A DNA stretch of 64,000 bases from Rivibacter sp049446155 (GCF_049446155.1 NZ_JBMSEE010000012.1:1-64000); one strand, 5' to 3'; shown: positions 19,483 through 32,124, counted from the first letter of the stretch. Numbers and translations: made by a program. Notes: generated by a model from the sequence alone, not told the origin.

Positions 19483-20697
19483 ATGCCTTCCCCCAAGAAA
19501 CGCCGCGCCGGCAGCTCGGCGCTGAACATGGCGACGCCCTTGCTGGGCGGCCTGAGTCCGCAGACCTTCATGCGCCGCCACTGGCACAAGCGGCCGCTGC
19601 TGATCCGTGGCGCGGTCGATGTCGCCCACCCCTTTGTCGATCGGCGCATGCTGTTCGAACTGGCCGCACGCGAGGACGTCGAGTCGCGCGTGGTGGAACA
19701 AGGCGGCAGGCATGGCTGGAAGCTCAAGCACGGCCCTTTCGAGAAGCGCGCGCTGCCGCCCGTGTCGCGCGCGGGCTGGACGCTGCTGGTGCAGGGCCTG
19801 GACCTGCAGCTCGACGCCGCGCACGCGCTGCTGCAGCGCTTTCGCTTCGTGCCCGAGGCGCGCCTCGACGACCTGATGGTCTCGTGGGCCAGCAATGGCG
19901 GCGGGGTCGGTCCGCATTTCGACAGCTATGACGTTTTCCTGATCCAACTGGCCGGTCGCCGGCGCTGGCGCGTCGGCCGGCTGGCCGATCCCCAGCTCGT
20001 GCCCGACGTGCCGCTGAAGATCCTCGCCAATTTCGAAGCCGAGGAGGAGTGGCTGCTCGAGCCGGGCGACATGCTCTACCTGCCGCCGCGCTGGGCGCAT
20101 GACGGCGTGGCCGAAGGCGAGTGCCTCACCGCGTCGGTGGGCTTTCGCGCGCCGGCACGAGGCGAGCTGGCGCAGTCGCTCGTCGAGCGCCTGCTCGACG
20201 CACACGACGACGACGCGCCGGCGCGCTACCGCGATCCCGCGCAGCCGGCGACCGCGACGCCGGGGCGCATTCCCGCGTCGCTCGGCCGCTTCGCGCGCGA
20301 TGCGGTGCGCGCGCTGCTGGCCGACCGCGACGCGCTGGACATCGCGTTCGGCGAATGGGCCAGCGAGCCCAAGCCCAACGTCGTGTTCGAGCCGGGTGCG
20401 GATCTCGACGCGACCCGTGCCCTGGTGCTGGACCGCCGCACGCGGATGCTGTATGACTCGCGTCACGTCTACGTGAACGGCGAGGGCTGGCGCGCCGCCG
20501 GGGCCGACGCGGCGCTGATGCGCCGCCTGGCCGACGGGCGCCGCCTCGAGGCCGCGCAGTGGCGCACGGCTAGCCGAGGCGCGCGCGAGCTTCTGCAGCG
20601 CTGGGCGGCAGACGGCTGGCTGCACGCCGCGACCGACGATGAACCAGGAGCCGAGCATGAACCCGTCACCGAACGACCCCGCCGGCGCGCGCGCTGA
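19483..20697 (+). CDS. roxA: Ribosomal protein uL16 arginine hydroxylase (JmjC/cupin)
   Basis: This is a 404-aa 2-oxoglutarate/Fe(II) oxygenase of the YcfD/RoxA type, which hydroxylates an arginine of ribosomal protein L16. The JmjC cupin holds the iron ligands His145 and Asp147 (HFDSYDVFLIQ) and His206 (PPRWAHDG). N-terminal HWHKRPLLIRGA and MVSWASNGGGVGPH are family hallmarks, and the C-terminal winged-helix-like region (about 270-390) is also typical. It starts 26 nt from the divergent slyD-like gene. Its end overlaps the next gene by 41 nt. Confidence 0.9.
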   Translation: MPSPKKRRAGSSALNMATPLLGGLSPQTFMRRHWHKRPLLIRGAVDVAHPFVDRRMLFELAAREDVESRVVEQGGRHGWKLKHGPFEKRALPPVSRAGWTLLVQGLDLQLDAAHALLQRFRFVPEARLDDLMVSWASNGGGVGPHFDSYDVFLIQLAGRRRWRVGRLADPQLVPDVPLKILANFEAEEEWLLEPGDMLYLPPRWAHDGVAEGECLTASVGFRAPARGELAQSLVERLLDAHDDDAPARYRDPAQPATATPGRIPASLGRFARDAVRALLADRDALDIAFGEWASEPKPNVVFEPGADLDATRALVLDRRTRMLYDSRHVYVNGEGWRAAGADAALMRRLADGRRLEAAQWRTASRGARELLQRWAADGWLHAATDDEPGAEHEPVTERPRRRAR

Positions 20698-21271
20698 GGT
20701 GCCGCCGCTCGACTGGGACCCGATCCCGCTGGCCGAGCTGCTCAAGGACGCGGCCATCGTCAAGGCGGCGCCGCCCGAGGACGAGCGGCCGCGCTCGCCC
20801 GACGCGATCGAGACGCGCGGCGCGTTCTTCGCGGCGTTCGACGCTGCGCTTCAGGTGGCTGTCGAGCGCAACGTCGCCGAGCTTTGGCTGGTCGATCCCG
20901 ACTTCAGCTCCTGGCCGCTGGGCCTGCGCTCGACGATCGAGCGGCTCGACACCTGGATCAACTCCCATCGCCGGCTGCGGCTGCTGGCCTGCGACTTCCA
21001 GTGGCTGTCGCTCGAATGTCCGCGCTGGGTCGCCTGGCGGCGGCGCTGGGCGCACGTGGTCGACTGCCTCGCGGTCAGCGAGGAGGACGCGCCTCACATG
21101 CGCTCGTTGATGCTGGTGCCCGACGTGCAGGCGATCCGGCTGTTCGATGCCCAGCGCGGCCGCGGGCGCGTGATGCGCGATGCCGATGACCTGACCGGCA
21201 TCCGTGAATTGGTCGAGGATTTGGCGCAACGCGCCGAGGCCGCCATGCCGGCCACGACATTGGGCCTCTGA
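20657..21271 (+). CDS. Conserved-looking hypothetical protein (204 aa)
   Basis: I cannot name this family with certainty. The product is soluble with no signal or membrane segment. It has a proline-rich acidic start, then ETRGAFFAAFDAALQVAVERNVAELWLVDPDFSSWPLG, RLDTWINSHRRLRLLACDFQWLSLECPRWVAWRRRW, and an acidic C-terminus. The tryptophan-rich DFQWL...PRWVAWRR block looks like a conserved core, and the alternation of strands and helices resembles a phospholipase D or Rossmann-like half. The ATG at 20657 is chosen for its caggag site, and it overlaps the end of roxA by 41 nt, so both are probably one transcript. A function in ribosome maintenance would be guilt by association only. Confidence 0.7.
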   Translation: MNPSPNDPAGARAEVPPLDWDPIPLAELLKDAAIVKAAPPEDERPRSPDAIETRGAFFAAFDAALQVAVERNVAELWLVDPDFSSWPLGLRSTIERLDTWINSHRRLRLLACDFQWLSLECPRWVAWRRRWAHVVDCLAVSEEDAPHMRSLMLVPDVQAIRLFDAQRGRGRVMRDADDLTGIRELVEDLAQRAEAAMPATTLGL

Positions 21272-21292
21272 GAAACCCGTAGAAAAGAAGGC

Positions 21293-21298
21293 TAGAAT
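21293..21298 (+). promoter_or_regulatory. Candidate -10 box (TAGAAT) for the Ala-rich lipoprotein gene
   Basis: TAGAAT preceded by GC sits in an unusually A-rich stretch (gaaaagaaggctagaattt) in otherwise GC-rich DNA. It implies a leader of roughly 115 nt before the ATG at 21423. The -35 position is unclear. Positions 21300-21422 hold no ORF and only moderate AT-rich sequence. Confidence 0.35.
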
Positions 21299-21422
21299 TT
21301 CCGGCTGGGCATGCAAATGCTCGAGCCGTATGGCTCGTTGCGGAATCCTGCGGTGTTTTGCGTCGATGGGTTCCGATCAATCCGATCATCGTTGACCCAC
21401 TCACCACTTGAGGATCTTTCCA

Positions 21423-21677
21423 ATGAACAAGTCGCTTCTGCTGGCCCTGATCGCTGCTGCTGCCCTCGCCGCTTGCGGCAAGAAGGAAGAGGCTGCCGCG
21501 CCGACCGCTGCTGATGCCGCCGCCACGGCTGCCTCGGCCGTCGCCGACACCGCTGCCTCGGCCGCTGCCGGTGCCGCTGCTGCGACCGACGCTGCCGCCT
21601 CGGCCGCCGCTGGCGCCGCTGCTGCTGCCAACGCCGCCGCTGACGCGGCCGCTTCGGCTGCTTCGGCCGCGAAGTGA
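21423..21677 (+). CDS. Small alanine-rich lipoprotein
   Basis: This is an 84-aa predicted lipoprotein. The signal MNKSLLLALIAAAALAAC ends in a lipobox with Cys18. The mature part starts GKKEE and then is almost only Ala with Thr, Ser, Asp and Gly in an AAxAASAAAG-like periodicity, ending SAAK. Such low-complexity helices are seen in small entericidin- or Lpp-like envelope lipoproteins of Burkholderiales, but no specific function is known to me. A gaggatcttt site precedes the ATG, and a strong terminator follows 54 nt after the stop. Together with the AT-rich promoter region, this suggests a well expressed single-gene unit. Confidence 0.75.
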   Translation: MNKSLLLALIAAAALAACGKKEEAAAPTAADAAATAASAVADTAASAAAGAAAATDAAASAAAGAAAAANAAADAAASAASAAK

Positions 21678-21730
21678 GTCGACGGGTCGCGTTGGCTGCG
21701 CGTCCGCAGCCAACGCACCGCGTGATCTGA

Positions 21731-21758
21731 AAGCCGCCTTCGGGCGGCTTTTTTTTTT
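21731..21758 (+). terminator. Rho-independent terminator
   Basis: An 8-bp stem AAGCCGCC / GGCGGCTT with loop TTCG is followed by eight further T residues. It ends the lipoprotein transcript. On the other strand it could serve the convergent MBL gene only weakly, since no matching T-run exists there. Confidence 0.9.
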
Positions 21759-21785
21759 GTGGGTCGCGCCGGGACAGCGCAGGCG

Positions 21786-22565
21786 TCAGCTCAGATCGAG
21801 CCAGTCGAAGCCTTGCGCCTGGCTGGCCACGACGACGTCGTCCGGCGCAGCGCCGAGCGCGCCCGCCAGGGCCGCGGCGGCGAGGTCGGGCCGGTTGTTC
21901 TGCTCGCTCAGGTGCGCCGCCACGACATGGCGCAGGCCTTCATGGCGGCAGCGCGCGAGGATCTGCGCGGCGGTGTCGTTGGCAAGATGGCCCAGCCGCC
22001 CGCCGATGCGTGCCTTCAGCGACGCCGGATAGCGCGAGGCCGCGAGCATCGCGAGGTCGTGATTGCATTCGATCAGCAGCGCTTCGCAGCGCTGCAGCGC
22101 CGCGACGAGGTGGTCGGTCGCGCAGCCGGCGTCGGTGAGCAGACCCAGGCGCGCGTGGCCGTCGGTGGCGGTGAGCTGCAGCGGCTCGGCGGCGTCGTGC
22201 GGCACGGTATAGGGCCGCAACTGCAGCGCGCCGATGTCGATCGGCTCGCCGTCGCGCGCGAAGCGCAGCAGTGCGTCGTCGAGTGCCGGCATGCCGGCGG
22301 CGCGCCAGGTGCCGCGGCTGGTCCACAGCGGCACGCCGTGGCGGCGGGCGAGCGAGAAGGCGCAGCCGACGTGGTCGCCGTGCTCGTGCGTGACGAAGAC
22401 GCCGTCGAGGTCGCCGGGCGACAGGCCGATCGCGGCCAGCCGGACCGAGGCCTCCTTGAGCGTGAAGCCGCAGTCGACGAGCACGCGCGTCGTGCGCGGC
22501 CCGTCGCGTGCCTCGATCAGCGTGGCGTTGCCGCCGCTGCCGCTGCCCAGGCTGCGAAAGCGCAT
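21786..22565 (-). CDS. MBL-fold metallo-hydrolase (YycJ-like)
   Basis: This is a 259-aa metallo-beta-lactamase-fold protein. The zinc motif THEHGDH lies at residues 59-65, preceded by LGSGSGGNATLIEA and VLVDCGFTLKE, a start typical of the YycJ/WalJ subgroup of phosphodiesterase- or nuclease-like enzymes. Later metal-binding positions are TDAG and the C-terminal AAHLSEQNN. Substrate is unknown; family members have been linked to nucleic-acid processing and cell-wall control. It is the last gene of a minus-strand run starting at dapA, 31 nt after bamC. Confidence 0.85.
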   Translation of the reverse strand: MRFRSLGSGSGGNATLIEARDGPRTTRVLVDCGFTLKEASVRLAAIGLSPGDLDGVFVTHEHGDHVGCAFSLARRHGVPLWTSRGTWRAAGMPALDDALLRFARDGEPIDIGALQLRPYTVPHDAAEPLQLTATDGHARLGLLTDAGCATDHLVAALQRCEALLIECNHDLAMLAASRYPASLKARIGGRLGHLANDTAAQILARCRHEGLRHVVAAHLSEQNNRPDLAAAALAGALGAAPDDVVVASQAQGFDWLDLS

Positions 22566-22596
22566 CGCCGTCGAGCCGGGTGCGGCGACGCGAACG

Positions 22597-23787
22597 TCAC
22601 TTGAGGTCGTTGACCAGCAGTTCGAGGATGCGCTGCGAGGCGTCGCCCGTCTCGGGCTGGCCCTGGGCGTTCTGCACGGTCACCGCGGTGGTCTCGCCTT
22701 CGCCCTTGAGCGCGATGCGGTAGCGCGCCGGGCCCGAGGTCTGCGGCTTCTTCTCGCCGCTGGTGAACAGGCTGAACAGCTTGTCGGTCCAGCCCGGCTC
22801 GCCCTTGCCGATGCTCTTGGGATCGACGTAGCGCACGTAGAACAGCCCCTGCGCGCGGTCTCGATCCTCGACCGTGAAGCCGCTGCGGTCGAGCGCGAGC
22901 GCCACGCGGCGCCAGGCGCGGTCGAACGAGTCGTCGACCTGCATGCCGGTGCCCGGCGGGCCCGGCATCATGCGCGCGCGCGCCGGCAGGTCGGCCGCGG
23001 GCTTGTTCGCAGCCGCCGTCTTGACCTGCTCTTCCTTGGCCCCGAGCTTTTGCATCAGACGCGAGAGCATGATGGCCTCGAGGTCCGGGTCGTTGGGGCG
23101 GCCCGTCCAGGTCGTGGTGTCCTTGCGGTCGTTGACGTAGATCTCCTGCATGCCGCGGTGCGAGATGTAGATCTCGGTGCCGCCGCCGGCGCTGCGTTCG
23201 ACGCGCGTGCGGAAGCTGTCGCGCAGGCCGCTGTCGTAGAGGCCGTCGAAGACCTTGCCGATCGTGTCGCGGATGAGGTCCTGCTGCAGTCGGGCGCGGT
23301 TCTCGACCCAGTTGGTCTGCATCAGGCCGGTCTCGCGTGAGTCGAGCTCGAGCACGAAGCCGCGCTCTTGCCAAAACTCCTGCAGCTGGGGCCAGATCTG
23401 TTCGGGCGTCAGCGTCGTCGAGAGCCAGCGCTGGTTGCCTTCGCGCTCGATCTTGACGTTGCCGATCTGTTGAGGCGCGACGGCGGTCGCGCTGGGCGCC
23501 AGCGTCACGCCGGTGGGGACCCCGGGCGCGGCCTGGATCGCCGACGCGCTGATCGCGCCTTGCACCGGCTGGTAGCGGCTGTCGCGCTGCAGCTGGCTGA
23601 GGTCGGGCGGCACTTCCAGCGACACCTGCTTGGCGCCGGTGGTCTTGTAGTCGACCTTGTCGCCTTCGAGCCTCTTGTTGATCGACGAGCAGGCCGCGAG
23701 GCCGAGCGCGGTGGTCAGCGTGACCGCGTGGACGATGGGGCGGCGCGGGAACGAGGAAACAGAGCGGGTCACGGAAAGCCTCGACAT
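22597..23787 (-). CDS. bamC: Outer-membrane protein assembly factor BamC
   Basis: This 396-aa lipoprotein of the BAM complex inserts beta-barrels in the outer membrane. The lipoprotein signal ends LAACSS with Cys33. A long unstructured segment follows (VDYKTTGAKQVSLEVPPDLSQL, as in BamC), then two helix-grip domains (about 110-230 and 270-390) with WVENRARLQQD and RYRIALKGEGE. It lies 85 nt downstream of dapA, the classical dapA-bamC (nlpB) pairing, which supports the call. The spacer shows no other gene. Confidence 0.92.
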   Translation of the reverse strand: MSRLSVTRSVSSFPRRPIVHAVTLTTALGLAACSSINKRLEGDKVDYKTTGAKQVSLEVPPDLSQLQRDSRYQPVQGAISASAIQAAPGVPTGVTLAPSATAVAPQQIGNVKIEREGNQRWLSTTLTPEQIWPQLQEFWQERGFVLELDSRETGLMQTNWVENRARLQQDLIRDTIGKVFDGLYDSGLRDSFRTRVERSAGGGTEIYISHRGMQEIYVNDRKDTTTWTGRPNDPDLEAIMLSRLMQKLGAKEEQVKTAAANKPAADLPARARMMPGPPGTGMQVDDSFDRAWRRVALALDRSGFTVEDRDRAQGLFYVRYVDPKSIGKGEPGWTDKLFSLFTSGEKKPQTSGPARYRIALKGEGETTAVTVQNAQGQPETGDASQRILELLVNDLK

Positions 23788-23872
23788 CGGGAAAGGGGTC
23801 AGCGCACGAAGCGCAGGGCGGTCGGATCGACCTGGCAGCGCCGGGTTCCGCGGAAGCCGCGTGCGCGAAGCG

Positions 23873-24754
23873 TCACAGCAGTCCGGACTCGACCAGCGCC
23901 TGCTCGACGGCCTTGCGGCCGTCGCCGCCCAGCGCCGTGAGCGGCAGGCGCAGCGTCGACTTGCCGCGGCCCAGCCGTTCGAGCGCCCACTTGACCGGGA
24001 TCGGGTTGGGCTCGCAGAACAACTGCTTGTGCAGCGGCAGCAGCTTCATGTGGATCTCGGTGGCGCGCTTGGCGTCGCCGGCGATCGCGGCCATGCACAG
24101 CTCGTGCATCGCACGCGGCGCGACGTTGGCGGTGACGCTCACGTTGCCGTGGCCGCCGAGCAGCATCAGCGCGACCGCGGTCGGGTCGTCGCCGGAGTAG
24201 ATCGAGAAGCCCTTGGGCGCATTGCGGATCAGCCAGGCGGCGCGCTCGATGTTGCCGGTGGCTTCCTTGATGCCCACGATGCCTGGCACCTGCGCGAGCC
24301 TGAGCACCGTGTCGACCTGCATGTCTGCGACCGTGCGGCCGGGCACGTTGTAGAGCACCACCGGAATGTCCACCGCCTCGGCGATGGCCTTGAAGTGCTC
24401 GTACATGCCCTGCTGCGTGGGCTTGTTGTAGTAGGGCACGACCTGCAGCGTGCAGTCGGCGCCGACCTGCTTGGCATAGGCCGACAACTCGATCGCCTCG
24501 CGCGTGGCGTTGGAACCGGCGCCAGCCATGATGGGCACGCGGCCCTTGGCGTGCTCGACCGCGACGCGGATCACCTCGCGGTGCTCCTCGTGGCTGAGCG
24601 TGGGCGATTCGCCGGTGGTGCCGACGACGCCAATGCAGTCGGTGCCTTCGGCGATGTGCCAGTCGATCAGGCGGCGCAGCGCGTCGTAGTCGACGCTGCC
24701 GTCTTCGTGCATCGGCGTGACGAGCGCGACGATGCTGCCAACAATGGGTTTCAT
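23873..24754 (-). CDS. dapA: 4-hydroxy-tetrahydrodipicolinate synthase
   Basis: This 293-aa aldolase-class enzyme condenses pyruvate with aspartate semialdehyde, the first step of the diaminopimelate/lysine branch. Catalytic residues are visible: Lys163 in GIKEATGN (Schiff base), Tyr135 in LYNVPGR, Thr46 in GVVGTTGESPTL and Tyr109 in VVPYYNKPTQQG. Length and both ends are standard. The ATG at 24754 is preceded by a GAGG site. bamC follows in the same direction. Confidence 0.97.
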   Translation of the reverse strand: MKPIVGSIVALVTPMHEDGSVDYDALRRLIDWHIAEGTDCIGVVGTTGESPTLSHEEHREVIRVAVEHAKGRVPIMAGAGSNATREAIELSAYAKQVGADCTLQVVPYYNKPTQQGMYEHFKAIAEAVDIPVVLYNVPGRTVADMQVDTVLRLAQVPGIVGIKEATGNIERAAWLIRNAPKGFSIYSGDDPTAVALMLLGGHGNVSVTANVAPRAMHELCMAAIAGDAKRATEIHMKLLPLHKQLFCEPNPIPVKWALERLGRGKSTLRLPLTALGGDGRKAVEQALVESGLL

Positions 24755-24815
24755 CGGGGAAATCCTCGGAATCGAAGGATTCTACTCAGCGGCCGCGGCC
24801 CGCCGATTGGGGTTG

Positions 24816-25370
24816 TCAGCCGATCGAATGGCGCGCCGGCGCGTAGCCGGGCTGCTCGCGCACGGCGGCGATGCGTTGCACGAAGCGCGCCGGATCGTCG
24901 AGGAAGCCATCTTCGTAGGCGACGATGCGCAGGCCGTGCCCGCGCGCAGCGTCGACCAGCTCGCCGGGGCGCAGCAGGAAGTCCGGCCGCGCCGGGCGGC
25001 CGACCGTTTCGTTGCCGGCCGCGAAGGTCTCGTGCAGCCACCAGCCGCCGGGCGCGACGGCCTGCGTGATGCGCTCGAAGAGCGGGCGCCACAGGTAGTT
25101 GGTCACCACCACGAGGTCGAAGAGGCGTTCGGCGAGCGGCCAGGGGCCGTTTTCGATGTCGGCCTCGACGACCTCGGCCAGATCGCGCAAGCCTTCCAGC
25201 GCCTGGCCGTCGCGGTCGACGGCCGTGACCCGCAGTCCGCGCGCGGCGAGCCAGCGCACGTGGCGGCCGCTGCCGCAGGCGAGGTCGAGCACCGTGGCAC
25301 CGGCCGGCAGTGCCGCCGCGAACCGCAGCACCCAGGGCGACGGCTTCAGCACCGCATGTTCGCTCGTCAT
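24816..25370 (-). CDS. SAM-dependent methyltransferase (class I)
   Basis: This is a 184-aa Rossmann-fold methyltransferase. Motif I is VLDLACGSGRHVRWLAARG, followed by VTAVDRDGQAL (motif II acid), VVEADIENGPWPL (motif III region) and FDLVVVTNYLWRP (motif IV). It resembles TehB/UbiE-like small-molecule methyltransferases, but the substrate is unknown. The ATG at 25370 shares its A with the stop of the upstream 38-codon ORF (TGATG), so translation is coupled. A longer frame to 25505 is rejected because it crosses that ORF with arginine-rich sequence. It is the last gene of a three-gene unit starting with the MFS gene. Confidence 0.87.
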   Translation of the reverse strand: MTSEHAVLKPSPWVLRFAAALPAGATVLDLACGSGRHVRWLAARGLRVTAVDRDGQALEGLRDLAEVVEADIENGPWPLAERLFDLVVVTNYLWRPLFERITQAVAPGGWWLHETFAAGNETVGRPARPDFLLRPGELVDAARGHGLRIVAYEDGFLDDPARFVQRIAAVREQPGYAPARHSIG

Positions 25371-25486
25371 CAGAAGCACGCCCAGAGCTGGTTCGCCAGA
25401 TCCAGCATCAGATCCGGCCGGAGGTAGGAAGCGAACACCAGCGCCAGCACGGCCAGCGCTGCCGTCCACGCTGCAGCACGCTTCAC
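25370..25486 (-). CDS. 38-aa membrane microprotein between MFS and methyltransferase genes
   Basis: This very small ORF has a GTG start at 25486 overlapping the MFS stop by 4 nt (GTGA), and a TGA at 25372-25370 overlapping the methyltransferase ATG (TGATG). The product starts VKRAAAW, has a hydrophobic helix (TAALAVLALVFASYL), then RPDLMLDLANQLWACF at the end. Coupling on both sides and a clear membrane helix argue that it is real. I recall similar short proteins ending in LAN..W.CF in related bacteria, but cannot name a function. It was missed by length cut-offs. Confidence 0.65.
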   Translation of the reverse strand: MKRAAAWTAALAVLALVFASYLRPDLMLDLANQLWACF

Positions 25487-26709
25487 GCCGCCGCCGGCGC
25501 GGCAACGCGCCGGATCGCGCTTTCGCGCACAGGCAGGTTCACGAGCGCCGCAAAGACGCCCAGCGCGATCGCGATGTACCAGACGATGTCGTAGCTTCCG
25601 GTCGCGTCATAGAGCTTGCCGCCCAGCCACACGCCGAGGAAGCTGCCGATCTGGTGGCTGAAGAACACGAAGCCGCCCAGCATCGACAAATACTGCACGC
25701 CGAAGATCTGCGCGACCACCGCATTGGTCGGCGGCACGGTCGACAGCCACAGCACGCCCATCACCGCCGAGAACACATAGACGCTCGTCGGCGTCAGCGG
25801 CGCGGCGAGGAAGGCCACGATCGCCACCGAGCGCAGCGCGTAGATGGTGCTGAGGATGTGGCGCTTGGCCAGCTTCTGCCCGAGCACGCCGGCCGCGTAG
25901 GTGCCGAACACGTTGAACAGGCCGATCAGCGCCAGCGCGGTGGTCGCGACCTGCGGCGTGAGGCCGTGGTCCTTCAGGTAGCTTGGCATGTGCACGCCGA
26001 TGAACACGACCTGGAAGCCGCAGACGAAATAGCCCGCCATCAGCAGCTGGAAGCTGCGGTAGCCGAAGGCCTCGCGCAGCGCCTGGCCGATGCTCTGATG
26101 GTGCGCATGGGCGGCGGCGGCCTGCGCCGGCTCCTTCAGGCCGAAGGCCAGCGGCATGATCGCCAGTGCCGCGATGCCCAGCAGCACCAGCGCCTCCTGC
26201 CAGCCGAAGCTTGCGATCAGCCAGTTCTCCACCGGCACCATCAGGAACTGGCCGAACGAGCCGGCCGCGGCGGTGATGCCCATCGCCCATGAGCGCTTCT
26301 CGGGTGCGACGTTGCGACCGATCACGCCATAGATCACCGCGTAGGTTGTGCCCGACTGCGCCATGCCCAGCAGCAAGCCGGTGCTGCCGGTGAAGGCCAG
26401 GCCCGAGGTCGACATCGCCATGCCGATCAGCCCCAGCGCGTACAGCAGGCTGCCGGCCAGCAGCACCTTGAAGGCGCCGAAGCGGTCGGCCAGCATGCCG
26501 GCGAACGGGCCGGCGATGCCCCAGGCGAGGTTCTGCACCGCGAGCGCGAAGGCGAAGGTCTCGCGCGTCCAGCCGCGGTCGCTGGTGATCGGCTGCAACC
26601 ACAGGCCGAAGCCGTGGCGGATGCCCATGCTGAGCGTCACGATCGCGGCGCCGCAGATCAGCACCTGCGTCATCGAGAGCGTGGGGCGGGTCTGGGGTGT
26701 GGTCGTCAT
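25483..26709 (-). CDS. MFS transporter (oxalate/formate antiporter-like)
   Basis: This is a 408-aa, 12-span major-facilitator protein. TM1 region GAAIVTLSMGIRHGFGLWLQPIT, the AWGIAGPFAGMLADRFGA motif A, and GITAAAGSFGQFLMVPVENWLI resemble the OFA/monocarboxylate branch of the family. Organic anions are the likely substrates, but this is inferred from family only. The ATG at 26709 (MTTTPQTRP) is preferred; the frame extends to 26799 with arginine-rich sequence that would overlap the parE promoter. It is divergent from parE, with 83 nt between starts, and coupled to the microgene and methyltransferase downstream. Confidence 0.88.
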   Translation of the reverse strand: MTTTPQTRPTLSMTQVLICGAAIVTLSMGIRHGFGLWLQPITSDRGWTRETFAFALAVQNLAWGIAGPFAGMLADRFGAFKVLLAGSLLYALGLIGMAMSTSGLAFTGSTGLLLGMAQSGTTYAVIYGVIGRNVAPEKRSWAMGITAAAGSFGQFLMVPVENWLIASFGWQEALVLLGIAALAIMPLAFGLKEPAQAAAAHAHHQSIGQALREAFGYRSFQLLMAGYFVCGFQVVFIGVHMPSYLKDHGLTPQVATTALALIGLFNVFGTYAAGVLGQKLAKRHILSTIYALRSVAIVAFLAAPLTPTSVYVFSAVMGVLWLSTVPPTNAVVAQIFGVQYLSMLGGFVFFSHQIGSFLGVWLGGKLYDATGSYDIVWYIAIALGVFAALVNLPVRESAIRRVAAPAAA

Positions 26710-26757
26710 GCGGGCCCTTTTTCGTGTGCGCGCGATTCTGTCGGCAACGCGATCGCC

Positions 26758-26784
26758 TTGCCGGCGGTCGGGGGTTCCTAGAAT
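26758..26784 (+). promoter_or_regulatory. Candidate parE promoter
   Basis: TTGCCG (26758-26763) and TAGAAT (26779-26784) are separated by 15 nt. The likely transcription start would fall almost at the parE ATG (26793), implying a very short leader. Spacing is one or two bases short of optimal. Confidence 0.4.
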
Positions 26785-26792
26785 CCGCCGCC

Positions 26793-28768
<1,976 letters not shown>

Positions 28769-28772
<4 letters not shown>

Positions 28773-29308
28773 ACGCCCCTTCGAGCACCGCGGTGCGGCT
28801 GCGGCCCACCATGCTGTCCGACCTCGATGAAGTCATCGCCATCGAGCAGGACGCGCACAACCTGCCCTTCATCACGCCCTGGGAGCGCACGCAACACGAG
28901 GGTGCGGTGCGCTTTCCGGACTTTCGCCACTTCATCGTCGAGGCGGGGCCGGGCGGCGGGCGTGCCGGCTTCGTGATCCTGCAGGGCTGCCGCAATCCGC
29001 ACCGCTCGGTGGAGCTCAAGCGCATCGTGCTGCAGTCCAAGGGGCGGGGGCTGGGGCGCATCTGCGTGCGCCTGCTCAAGCGCATGGCGTTTCGCGATCT
29101 CCATGCGCACCGCTTCTGGCTCGACGTGAAGACGCTCAACACCCGCGCCCACGCGCTCTACGCGAGCGAGGGCTTCGTCGAGGAAGGCCGCCTGCGCGAA
29201 AGCGTGAAGGTGGCCGACGGCTACGACACGCTGATCGTGATGAGCCTGCTCGACCGCGAATACGAGGCCCGCGTCGCGATGGGCCTCGAGGCCTTGCCGG
29301 GCGATTGA
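28769..29308 (+). CDS. GNAT-family N-acetyltransferase between parE and parC
   Basis: This is a 179-aa acetyltransferase with RLRPTMLSDLDEVIAIEQD at the start, FVILQGCRNPHRSVELKRIVLQSKGRGLGRICVRLL holding the acetyl-CoA loop (SKGRGLGR), and LDVKTLNTRAHALYASEGFVEEGRLRESV, a RimI/RimJ-like end. I use the TTG at 28769, which overlaps the parE stop as TTGA. The next possible GTG (about 28790) would cut the first beta strand. It lies inside the parE-parC unit, 31 nt before parC. Whether it acetylates topoisomerase or something unrelated is unknown. Confidence 0.82.
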
Positions 29309-29339
29309 CGCCCTGCGAGGCGGCTGAAGAATCTTTCGA

Positions 29340-31654
<2,315 letters not shown>

Positions 31655-31658
<4 letters not shown>

Positions 31659-31672
31659 GCTTCCCGGCTCAG
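31655..31672. terminator. Stem-loop shared by the convergent parC and hypothetical genes
   Basis: CTGAGC / GCTCAG (6 bp) flank the loop TTCCCG. The left arm contains the parC stop (31656-31658) and the right arm the stop of the opposing gene (31669-31671). There is no T-run. It has the same arrangement as the dut/LysE hairpin at 18271. Confidence 0.4.
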
Positions 31673-32076
31673 GCCCGGCGGCCTGCGCGCTTCGGCCGCT
31701 TGGCGCTTCGGGCCGGCGCGGCCTTCTGCGCCGGCTGGCGCGGCGCCGCGGCGGTCGGCGAGCGCGGATGACGCACCGGCGCGTCTTCGCCGGTGGCGTG
31801 CAGGCTCGGGCGCGGCGCGCTCGCCGCGGGCGGCACCGGCGCAGCCACCGGCGCGGACGCCTCGTTCGCCGGCCAGGACGGCCATGCCACGGTCATGTAG
31901 CGCCACCAGGCCTGCGTCGCCGCCGCCGCGTGGCGCCACATCTCGAGCTGGGTTTCGGCCAGGGCCTGCGGTGTCCAGGGACCGGTGACCCAGCTGGGCA
32001 GGTCGCTGGACGCGTCCAGCGTCGCGTCGCCCGGTCGGTGGCCTGGTGCGGGCCAGAACGGATGCCAGATCGTCAT
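31669..32076 (-). CDS. Hypothetical protein (135 aa), Trp- and Pro-rich
   Basis: I do not recognise this protein. The N-terminal half is tryptophan- and proline-rich (MTIWHPFWPAPG, LPSWVTGPWTPQALAETQLEMWRH, ATQAWWRYMTVAWPSW) and may form an amphipathic helix. The C-terminal half is disordered, rich in Ala, Pro and Arg/Lys, ending KRPKRAGRRA. A phasin-like helix is conceivable but unproved. The ATG at 32076 is preceded by gggagg on the minus strand, which favours it over 32112. It is convergent with parC and lies 48 nt downstream of dsbB. Shadow frames in this region are long too, so confidence is moderate. Confidence 0.6.
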   Translation of the reverse strand: MTIWHPFWPAPGHRPGDATLDASSDLPSWVTGPWTPQALAETQLEMWRHAAAATQAWWRYMTVAWPSWPANEASAPVAAPVPPAASAPRPSLHATGEDAPVRHPRSPTAAAPRQPAQKAAPARSAKRPKRAGRRA

Positions 32077-32124
32077 CGTCGCCTCCCGTCGAGTCGGGTC
32101 AGAGCGACCCACTCGGGCGAGAGC

